Shown here piece after piece: positions 25,101 through 36,080 of a DNA stretch of 64,000 nt. The number at the start of each line of letters is the position of its first letter. The first letter of the stretch is position 1. The notes under the pieces are model-generated. The model did not search any database. It was not told the origin of the DNA and saw only the letters and a list, made by a program, of their open reading frames with translations. The DNA comes from Nymphaea colorata. Its lineage: Eukaryota > Streptophyta > Magnoliopsida > Nymphaeales > Nymphaeaceae. Where the stretch lies: contig NC_045138.2 of the NCBI RefSeq assembly GCF_008831285.2, forward strand, positions 9,455,205 through 9,519,204, read 5' to 3'. The position numbers and the translations under genes were made by a program.

Positions 25101-28100
25101 CGCTATGGCTCAAACTGCTGTCGAAATGACTTGGTATAGATCTTACCTGATAGCCTTGGTATTTCTACTTCTATACCTATGAAAATGTTTTGTGATAACC
25201 AGGCTGCCACCTACATTGTAAATAATCTCCTATTTCATGAAAGGACAAAGCACATTGAAGTAGATTGCCATTACATCTAACACATGGTTTAAGGGGGAAC
25301 CATCTCCACTATACATGTAGCCTCAAAAGATCAAGCAGCTAATATCTTTACTAAAGTTTTGCCAATTGCGGAGTTTTCTAGATGTTGTGAGAAGTCGAGC
25401 ATGATTAACATCTATGATCTAGCTTGAGGGGAGTGTTGAATAACATTTATGTTAGGTGGTGTTTTGAATATTTAATAGTTTCAAAAAGAGCTCTTTATTA
25501 ATAATTGCTTTAAACTTGAACTTATTTTGTAATTTGTTGGTCTCACCCTAATTCTCTTTTAACATGAGATTAGGGCAAATTAAGAAGTATCGAATTAGTT
25601 TGTCTCTCACTCTCGGCCTCTTCTCTTCTCCCTTTTGGCCTCGTACAATAGTGACAAAGGAGCATTTATCTCTTGGAAGATCAATTTCTAGGGAGCAATT
25701 TCATCATGATTAATCATTAAATTTTATCATGTTCAATCATCAAATGCTTCCAAGTTGGGTTCAGGTCAATGTGGTCCCCTCTATGTGAAAGGGAAAAGAA
25801 ATACACATAAACTAAAATGTCTACATGAAATAGGTTTACCACATCAAATTTTTTGCTAAAAAGATGTTAGTGCATGACCTAGAGAGTCTTCCTACCTGTC
25901 TGAAAAGGAAAAATCAATATTTGAATCGTCACAAATATCATTCTCGGGTTTTTATTGGCAAAATTGTTTTTTTCTTGGAAAATCTCAAGAAAAACTCAGA
26001 AAATTTAAAAAAATAAAAAAATTAGGTATAATGAAATAAATAACAAACTAATAGGAAAACATACATAAAACTATGTAAAAGTGATAATAGGAATGTTTTA
26101 ATGATAATAAAAATGATGAAAATAATTTATTTTAAGTTTACGTTCGGATCCAAGATACTATCAATGCTAAAAAAATAGAAAAATGAAAAAAATCGTGATA
26201 AATATTTTTTCCCGATTTTTTCAAAATATCACGTTTTTTCTTTTTTTTCGTTTTCATTATTTATGATATTAATATGTGGCACTGGTTTGAATCATAGATG
26301 ATTGACAGAATCAATAACCTTAGAAAATAAAGAGAAATACTAGATTTTCCAATATTTCAAAAAGCAAGTTATTTGGCCAAACAGGAAAATTGAAGGAAAA
26401 GAAAAAGATTCAAAAAGATGAAGGACATTAAGACAATGGACAGCTAAGACACGCTCATGGATCAGTCCTCTTCCCTTAAGTAAAAGATTAAAAACTTTGG
26501 ACATCATTTCCCCAAAAATTGTATCTAGACATTGGTCAAGGTCACAACTACAATTGATCTTAACCAAGCAAATAGCAGATACATATGACCTCCTCAACTT
26601 AAGTACGCAAGAAGGTTAGTTCTTCCTGAATTTGCATAACTGCTGAAAAACAAGAATGTTAAGCATGCCAGCAGTATTTCCAAAATGTTTAAGGGGCTAA
26701 ATCACTATGATTCAAAATTATAACCAAACAGTTGTCCAAGAATCATTATCACAATATCATTCTTGGGCTTTTATCAGTAAGATTTTTCTCGAGTTTTTTA
26801 ACAGCAAGTTGTATTTTTCGGGAACTTAAAAATTAAAAAATTGGATATAAATGGAATAAATGAGAAACTAATAGGAAAACATAAATAAAACTATATAACA
26901 GTGATAAAAGGAATGTTTCAATGATAATAAGAATGACGAAGATAATTTAGTTTAAGTTTATATTTGAATCAATGATACTATCGATGCTAAAAAATAGAAA
27001 AATGAAAAAATCACGATAAAAACGCAATAAATATTTTTTTCTGATTTTTTGAAAATATCAAAATATTTTCAAAAATACCACGATATTTGTGTTAGTAGCC
27101 GGTTATGTGATTTGGATTGGATCCCATTTGGGTTGGACCCAAATAAGTCTATAAATAGGTTGAAAGTCATAGTAGGGAGGCATCTGGTAATTGAAGGTCA
27201 TTTCCTCTGGGAAGAGAGAACCCTAATCGGGGATTAGGGACTGTGTGGGTGAGTTTTGAGGTTTTTGTCCGTGTGAGCATTGCTCTTGTAAGCAGCTTGT
27301 TCGTCGGTGGCCAACAAATGGTATCAGAGCCTGTTCTAAGGGTGCAGTCAGCAAACATTGTAGATGCTCGATTGGAGAAGAGGAGATTTCATCAGCAAGG
27401 ATTTACCAAACAAAAAAAACAAGCATGAATGAGATGAAGGAGACGATAATAGCATACTACAGGCAGATGCATCTGATGCTTGAAGAGTTCCTCAATAAGG
27501 AACTGACTGATGATGCTTTTTCAGGAAGGGGAGTTCACGCACAACGAAGGACTGATTCAGAACCTTCCGACAGTGGACCTGAATAAGACGATGCTCATAT
27601 ATCAACCCTAAGAGAGAACGCAAACCAAAGAGATGTCGACCGTGGATTTGCTAGCACAAGGCGGTATGATGGAGACACTAGTCCTCCACTTCATGTCCTG
27701 CCATAGCAGACAATCGGTCATGCAAATGAGCACCAAATCAAAGACGACAACAAAGTGTTGAAGCTAGAGGCGATTTCTCAAGAGAGGTGGACAAAACAAA
27801 CGACGGCTCTCCACTCCCATTCTGCTCAGAGAGCGGAGTCCTCTTCCATGGTGATAAACAGAGTATGCCATCAAAATATGAGGCGATTGTCACCTACATC
27901 GTCGACCACCATATCAGCAAACATGGCACCTGCAAAACCACTAGAAATTCAAGAGGCAGGTGGGCTAGAAACAGAGTGATTCTTCGTCCAAATTCCAGCA
28001 CATCAGGAGGAGGATCATTTGGCGGGGATTAGAAAATAGGAAGTGTGACACCAACATCTACGTCCCTTCCATAGACGATTTCAAGATATGCTATGTTTGG

Positions 28101-28561
28101 AGGCGAAAGGTCTAGCACACCGCTTCCTGTAGATGGTGGAGTGCCAAGAGGAAGAAGCAGAAGGTTGATGCGAGGGACTAGTCAACCAGCGGGGAAAGCC
28201 CCCATGGCCACATACTATGGACACATGGCAAGGAACAAGGCAAGTAAAGGGGGCTACTAAGTTATACTAACTCAAGGAGGAGTCACAAGATGGGGATCAG
28301 TCGAACAATAGTCATCGGCTAAGTCACACGGGTGTGCCAACTATGGTGGCACACCAGCACCGATGCAGGTGCGGGTGCGGCCCAACACGGCACCCGACTC
28401 GATCAAAGCAAATCGGGTGTTGCTGACCGCACCCATTCTTCTTTCTCTTGTTTTTTTTCTTTATTTTTCCTCTTCTCTCTCCCCCTTTATTTTATTTGAT
28501 AAAACTTTGAATTTTGTATGAGATTAAGGTTGATAAAGAAAGTTTTAAAATGTATACAAAT

Positions 28562-28617
<56 letters not shown>

Positions 28618-31600
28618 GCTCTCGTCGCACCCGCACCCAATTTTCCTTCACCCCACACCCATGTGACATAGATCGTTGGTCTAAATGCTGAGGTTTCAGC
28701 TCTAGACCAAGTACCCGCAATTGACTCTGAAAACAGCCACGATGGGGTTCTCTCTCTCTCCTATGAATAGGACAAAGGTTTAATACAAGAACTTGAGTTG
28801 CGCTCTGGAGACATCGAGACAAGTAGGGTCCAAAATTGGTGCCCAAGATGACGGCACATCAAGCGAAGGAGCAGAGGAGGTGCCCTATGGGTCTTTGGGA
28901 AAAACCCTAGATGATGCCGACAAATTGAAGAGGAAGAATCGTGAGATCAGAGATGAGCGATTTGGCGAACTTAACCATGAAGGTACTGGTGATGATGGCA
29001 CATACGCAAAAACTAGAGAAGAAGGAAGGATGGTCTCTGGAGGCAACAGGAGTGAGGACGCTGCAGACTGGCCGGGTTGGAAAGATCGATATGGAAGGTG
29101 CGCATGAAAGAGACGTCTGACCAACAGCAGTGCGGGGCAATCCAAACGACAAAGCTGCTTTCGTGCAAGGTTACTTTGGTGCCAACAGTCTGCAGCATAA
29201 TACCCTTGTTCCACCAATAAATTCAATAGGGCCGCTTGCCATCTTTGCAGTAGCTGTTGTGAAAGGCGACAGACTTCGACAAGGAGAGTAGGAGCGCTGG
29301 TAATAACAAACTATATATGGGTCTATCCACACTCCGCTCGCCATCACAAAAAGATCCAGGTGTGCATGGAAGTAGGGGTTACAACAAGAGGTACTGCCAG
29401 TTCAGCCCAACCCTCAGTTGCTCTATGACCTTCTATATCTACTTCCCTCCCTCTATGGACTCTCGAAAGCTTCCCGTGCTCTACTGGTGGTCTGGACTCA
29501 CATGCTCGGTGGAGAACTTTATCATCAAGTCTGAGGCTCAACTTGCAGATTCTATAGAGGGTGTTGCATTAATTGCACCCAATACATCACCAAGAGGTCT
29601 GAATGTGGAGGGAGAAATAGACAGCTGGGACTTTGGTGTGGGTGCTGAATTTTTTATGAATGCTACACAAGAGAAATGGAGAAACTGGCGAATGTATGTT
29701 TATGTTGTCAATGAGCTGCCTAAGCTTTTGACTGATATTCTTCAGCAGCCATTGCTAGGACAAGATATAAGTGATTTCTCTAAGAATAGAACACCCCTGG
29801 TGTTTTGGAGAGGGACAAGGATTGCCACCCTGATTCCATTCAGCAATAAAGATATGGGCCTGGGATCCAATGCTCACGAGCGATGGGTTGGTGGCCAAGA
29901 GTGTGAAGACGTGTGCCACTTGGTAGTAGTGATGCACAACCGGCTTCGACCATACAACTATATTCTTTTTTATACATCTCATGCAATAGATAAAGGATTT
30001 CTTTTGAGATTGATGTTATTGTGGATTAACGCTCTACCAAACAAAGTATCAACCCAGATACAGTTTTTCTTACCCAAAGAAACTTGATTGCAGTTTGAAT
30101 TTGGAGTTGACTTTTGCATGGATGACATCTCAGTGAAGTCAATAAATGTCTTGATACATGTTGAAAGGCGAGGCACTGTTGGAAATGCTGAAGGAAAATT
30201 GGCAGATGTCAAAGTCGCCTCCCTGTCCTCTACTTTCCAAGTTATATTGAATGGTTATCGGGAGGCAGCTACCTTCCTGTCTTCAATTTTTAACAAAATT
30301 GTTACTCACAGCAGGACCAATTTTACGATAGAGTGTATAAGAGACTCCTTTGGTATCCATTCAAGAAACTTGGGGGTTTGGAGACGTCGCTAAAATATCC
30401 AAATCTACACTCAGTTATGGCCAAGTCAACACACTATACTTATTTTTGTAAAACAACAGAAAGAGAGCCTCATGAAGCTGATCAGACAAAAGACAAGATC
30501 GGTCATGTTAAAAAGTGTGAAGCATCTTCTCGATTTTCTTCTACAGCTCAACTCATGCTCTGCATTAACCTGAAGTGCAGGCTTCCCTGCAGCTATTCAA
30601 ATATGACAAAATGAGGAAGCTATGGAATGAAAATTCCATTAACTCAGCTGCTGGCTTGCATTTACCTGTGGTGCTGCCTGGTGTTAATTGTAAGGAGGCT
30701 TCTGAGAGCGAGCAGCAAAATTTCAGGTGTGCACTTACACTATGCAAACTCATTGACACAAGTTCTTACAATTGGCAGTCCACCTGAAAGCAACGAAGGA
30801 ACCTTCGACGTCAGCATTCATTTGTCATGCTCACACCTTGAGGTCAAGGTGTTTTTCAAGGGGGGGTATTGTTAGTAAGCGATTATGTGCTTTGGATTGG
30901 ATCCCATTTGGGTCAGACCCAAATAAGGCTATAAATAAGTAGAAGGTCTTAGTAGGGAGGCATCTGGTAGTTGAAGGTCATTTCCTCTGGGAGGAGAGAA
31001 CCCTAATCGGTGATTAGGGTGTGTAGTTTTGAGGTTTTTATCCGTGTGTGCATTGCTCTTGTAAGCAGCTTGTTAGTCGGTGGCTAACACCATGACATTG
31101 CCAAGAACCAATGCAAGAGCTAAGAAAAGAAGTTGAAATAGAATATTAACCTCAAACATTTGACACCTTTTTGGGGATGGAAAATAGAATAACTGCAGAA
31201 CTTTAAGATAACTAGAACTAAAGTCTATCCCATTTCTACTATTTATTCCTACAGTTAACACAAATACAACCCCACACCCCCCCCCCCAACCCTCCCCCGA
31301 CTGGGCCCCCCACCCCAACCCAAAAAAAGGAAGGCATTGTACACTTGGCAAGGTAAAGAAATGTTCTACTTCAAGTTCGTTCATTTATTATGCACAAAGA
31401 AAGCTAGTGAGATGGAGACTACACAATTGATAGAACCACTTATTTCAATCTTTTACAGAAGCAGGAATTTAAAACCTTACATGTTTGAGCACAATTAATC
31501 TGCAAATTCTTCTAGTAAAATTATTTTAGAATTGCAATTTAAATGTAAGAAAGAACATTTGCTATTAACTTTTTAATAGAAGGCCTTGAAGTCATACAAT

Positions 31601-34600
31601 GGCATGCCGAAGGAAGTCACCAAGATATCAGAAGAACGAGCCACATATGCCACAAGAAGAGCATAATGGATGAACAGATACGACCAGCTGCAAGAGAATA
31701 AATTGCAAACATCACAAGTAAATCCCATGAAACCCCTGCAAATATCAGCCAATCTCTAATGATAGTCAAATAATAGAAAGACCAGCCATATTCAAAATTT
31801 CTGCCCTATACAACTTTGAAGATACATGAGAGGCTCTTATAGGGATTATGTAACGCTCGGCTTTTTGTAGGTCGAGTGGGGCCAGGGTCCAGACCCGGAC
31901 CCGAGCTCCACGCGCGTAAGGAACCCGACGTTGTCCCCTTCTCCCTCGTTTCTCCATCTCCCTCGTTTCCCCTCTGCGTTTCTCCCTCAGCCACAACCGC
32001 AACTCAGAGAAGAATAGGGCGGTGGGTTGAGCAGCAGCGACGGCAGCGGCAGCAGCACGCGGGTAAGCTCCCTCTCTCGCCCCCTCTGTCTGCCTCTCCC
32101 CTTCTCTCCTGCGCATTCTTCCCTCTCTGCAGCGCTCCCTCCTTCCACGCACGTTGTCCCTCTCCTCCTTGCTCAAGCTCTCATTCCCTCCTCTCGCCTC
32201 CTTCTCCATCGCCTTTTCCTCCTTCCTCTTCCTTCTTGTCCTCCACCGTCCTACGCAGACACTTCCCTCACCGTCTGAACCCTCTATCTCCGACCGTCTC
32301 TCCCCTCTCTGTCTGCCCTACCCTCTCAGCCCATCTCTCCACTCCGTCTGAACTCCCTCTAGTCGATTTTTGACTCGTTTAGGGCTTTTTGGTCAATGTG
32401 CAGCTTGAGGACGCATTTGTTTCCCCACATAGCAGCGGGGTGAAGGCATTGGTGGTGGCAGCATTGAGGGATTCTAGCTGTTTGGGGGCCTTTCGAACGC
32501 TTGAGGCAGCTGCTAAGAACATTGCGGCAGTTTGGACACTAATTTTGGGGTGAGCAAGGCTAAATGAAACCTAAATTGTCGAATATTTTCTGTTAGAGCA
32601 TGTATAATTATTGTTTGAGCATGCTAGAAGTTAGAATTTGATGTTTAAGGAGCCATGTTAGCGACTTGGCTTTTTGGGGAAGGTTTAGGATTATGTTGGA
32701 GAAGCGATGATTCATGTATATATTGATCTTTAAGCTTGAGGTGTTGATTTTCAAGGCAATAGGGAAGCATGGTAGAGATTTGATGTGGGTGAGAAGATTT
32801 AGAATCGTTTTGATGAGCATGTGGCACAAGCTTTTGTCAACGGGCGTATTGCGGTGTTAGTTGAAGAAGATCATGTATATTGGGAGTATTTGTGGGGAAG
32901 ACGCTTTAACTATAGAAAGCATGGGAGAGTGTGTTAAGGATGGATTGATCGAAGCATTGGGTTTTGACGTTTAGTGGGAACGGCAAGAAGTTGGTAAGTG
33001 GCCTATTAGAGGGCTTGTAGGTCGACACTACCCGTCGACACCTTCTTGAGGCGATGACCTGTGCCTCAAGGATTTTGTTTTATATTTGTTTGGATCGATA
33101 AGCTAATTAGTAGAAATCTTATCTTTGTTTATGTCTGCAGGTACACCGGGCACGTCCCGTCGACCTTGAGCTACCAGATTCAAAGCTCGAGGCATTTTGA
33201 AGAGTTTTGTGAGCGCGCCACAGGTATGGCGGCATTCCAGGCAAATCCCTGCCTGGGGCAAATGTGTGAATGTGTGTTCTTAGGATTGTGGGATCCTAGG
33301 GTTGTGATGTGAATTGATTGATTGTTTTGTGAATGAATGTATGTATGCATGCACATGATTTGATATATGATATGAATTGCTTTGAAAGACTATTAGTAGT
33401 TTGGTTTGAAAATGTGACGCATTTGCATGTGCATGCTAGAATTGATAATTGTTTAGGACAGATGAGGTGGGGTATCGAGTCTAGCGTCTCATCGACCCCA
33501 ATTGTGCATTAGAAAGCATCCTAGAATGATAACTGTATAGGACAGCTACGAGCCAATCGCAGATCGAGACTACTCTCTGTGGATTGGCTAAGTTTTTCAA
33601 AGATGTGATTGATGTGATAATTGATGTGAATGTTGTATTTGGTTGCATACACATTGTCGTGGGCAATGATGCAAATGGATGAATTGGAGGGTAGTTGTAC
33701 CCGTATTGTATGACGGCTAGCAATGACTGTTAATGTTGTGTATAGACCTCGTGTGGAGGCAATTGGAGGTGTAGGTGCACTCGTTAAGTGTACCAACCTC
33801 ATGAGCTAGCCAGTCATCTTGTGAACGTGTAATTATAATGATAAGAATGAATGAATAAGAGATGAGAGGCCAATGGGATGTGGCTATGTGTTGGGAGACG
33901 TCCCGCTTTTGCCACTGGTCTCGCCTGTTCGGAGCGCAGGCGGTGCAACACCCCAGGGTTCTGTTGTGTGTTGTGCTTGGAGCGTTGGGCTCCCGCCTTC
34001 CCAACCTGGGTGTCCTAGGGAAGGCTGAGTATCTTTTCTTGGAATTCACACATCCATGAATGAGTGCTCTACCGCTGCAGCGGGTGAAATGGATCCATAT
34101 TGTTCTGGGTCACCACGGGGGTTGTCTCTCGGCTGTAGGCCGTCCGCAGTGTGCACGTGTCTGTGTTGCACCCACAGGAACTGTTAATTCACTAAAGTTA
34201 ATGAAAGTGTAATGTATATGATTGAATGTATGAGATTGATATGCATGTGAATGTTGGGCTTATGAGTGCAAATGAAATGTTTAAGCATGCCTTGCATGTG
34301 ATTGAAATTGTGTTATTGTAGCCATTGAGTGGCCTTTGCATGTCGTGCCCTGACACGACATGATGATAGATGGTTTTGACATTTGTTCTCATGTTTGAGC
34401 CCTACCTGAGAGGGTTTGGCATTTTTCCTGGCTTGTTGCCATACGGTAAAGGCTAAGCCTTCAGTTGTTTCCTTTTTCAGGTTTTGTCGGACCCGGGGCA
34501 GCAGACTGAGCAGATGGCTTCACTCATGTCTTACTGGGGAGGTTTTGGGTTTTGTTTTTGTAGTGCCGACGCGTCTTGCTTTGCTTGTATTGATGTCTCA

Positions 34601-35985
34601 TTTTTGTTAGACATCAATGATATGGTTTGGGGCATTTTTGTCATATACCTAGAAGTGATTTTGTATGAATCAAAGTTATTATATAAATAAAAGATTGCCC
34701 CATTGTTTTGAATTGTTTGGCTCATCTCTTTTTGAATTGTTGTATCGTCACACTTCAACGCTTTATGTTAACAAAAAAAAAATTGTGAGAGGGTCGAAAG
34801 GTTGGGATGTGACAGATTATGTTGCTAGTAGCCATTAAACCAGAAGTACATATGTCTGCTGCATTTGCATGATTCTGGAAATGGAAAAGAATTAAATGGT
34901 GTGCCTAGTGAGTGAATCAATTATGTGAGATGGATACAGCTGCAAAGATGGAGATATAGCATGAAACCTCTAATATGACAACTCTATAAGAGGATATAAG
35001 GTGACAAAAAGAAATGAAGATGTAATCTTGGTGCTCATAACAGTCAAAAATTTCTTATCCTTTATTTCCAGAATTCACTGAGATATTTATTATGATTTAT
35101 GAGGCAGATTTTTTATTATAGAATTTAAGGAAACCAGTTCCTAACAAAAAACTCAAGTACATGTTATCATGCAGACCACTACCTTAAGGCCCAGAGTATC
35201 ATCTCCAAAGGAAGAAAGAAAAAATTGATTATTCAACAGCATAATTACCATTTGAGCTACACAAAGAAGGGTGCAAAAAGATTGGATTGGATCACTTAAA
35301 TTCATGGATCCAAATTAGATTTAGTAAACCAGAATTTTGCACCTTCATTGCAAACAACAAAAGAGCTAAATGGAAAAGCACAACGAGGCATAAGCAGAAA
35401 TTTCATTAGTCAAAATGGAATATTACAAAATATAAAAGACCTAACCTCTATACTTCTAGAAGCCCTATTTATTGGGGTAGATACAAGTCTATTGACTTGA
35501 CTGCCACTAAAACACTATGCATAAGACTGCTCTGGATGTCACACGATATAAAATAATGAAAATGGAAGCAGCAATGACAGGCAAGAAAGGGACTGCATTG
35601 CTTATTCACAAACAAAGAAGAAATGGAGAGCACATCCATCCACATGAGAGAAGAACAAGAACTAATGGTCACGATTAGTCAACGAATCTCTGTTCTATCC
35701 GCAGAAAGTATCCTTTCACTTGACAAGATACAATTTGGATTTGTCGTTTGTGCAATCTTGTCAATTGTGCAATTGCCAGAACATTCAAACACCTGGTCGA
35801 CATACAAGAGCTAATGGCCATCGATAGTATCAAAGAAATTAGACATTTTTAGTGTATGTCCAATGACCTCTTCCTCATCATGTCCCTTGATCAGCGAAAT
35901 GTGGGAAATGTTATCATTGTTCCCTTAGATCACAATGTCTAGGTGTGTCAAAGACAAGCAGTTATTGAACAAAAGGAGGCTATAA

Positions 35986-36080
<95 letters not shown>

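Larger units (their letters stand above)
12783..25650 (+). mobile_element. Copia element B, outer element of the intron 6 nest
   Basis: A Ty1/Copia element inserted in permease intron 6, on the opposite strand to the gene. It has a 5' LTR at 12783-12988, a PBS at 12989, gag at 13747-15600, RT-RNase H at 24012-25380, a polypurine tract near 25421-25433 and a 3' LTR at 25434-25650. A perfect 5-bp TSD GTGAC flanks it (12778-12782 and 25651-25655). Protease, integrase and the N-terminal RT are absent. The point of loss coincides with the insertion site of element A, so B was deleted either before or together with that event. B also carries a TIR-like insertion in gag and a MITE in RNase H. Confidence 0.92.
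27090..31089 (+). mobile_element. non-autonomous LTR element F with captured gene sequence
   Basis: LTRs at 27090-27316 and 30870-31089, a PBS (TGGTATCAGAGCC) at 27319 and a polypurine tract CAAGGGGGGGTAT at 30857. The internal 3.5 kb lacks recognisable gag, protease, integrase or RT. It instead holds an Arg/Ser-rich non-family stretch (27430-28250), a TIR-like insertion at 28323, an S-formylglutathione hydrolase fragment at 29374-29742 and unidentified sequence to 30860. This is the layout of a LARD-type, gene-capturing element that moves in trans. No TSD is visible. Confidence 0.88.
26744..31100. mobile_element. MITE copy 4, split by LTR element F
   Basis: The left part 26744-27089 and the right part 31090-31100 together give 357 bp, matching the 358-bp copy 3. 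The left end CATTATCACAATATC pairs with the right end GATATTTG...TGACATTG. The 8-bp flanks are CCAAGAAT (26736-26743) and CCAAGAAC (31101-31108), which shows the MITE was there before F landed 11 bp from its right end. Confidence 0.82.
12293..31597 (-). other. permease intron 6, 19.3 kb, transposon-filled
   Basis: The intron holds the Copia B nest (12783-25650), two MITEs and element F. Spacer stretches 12293-12782, 25656-25926, 26285-26743 and 31109-31597 are AT-rich without recognised features, apart from a poly-C run near 31279-31288. Confidence 0.85.

Noticed and set aside
28793-29226. Open frames inside element F upstream of the SFGH fragment
   Set aside because: Charged low-complexity sequence open on both strands, without family motifs or a retroelement domain.
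31876-32373. Ser/Pro/Leu-rich open frames around 31806-32373 on both strands
   Set aside because: They lie within the CT-rich block of the solo LTR, all six frames are similarly open, and no domain is visible.
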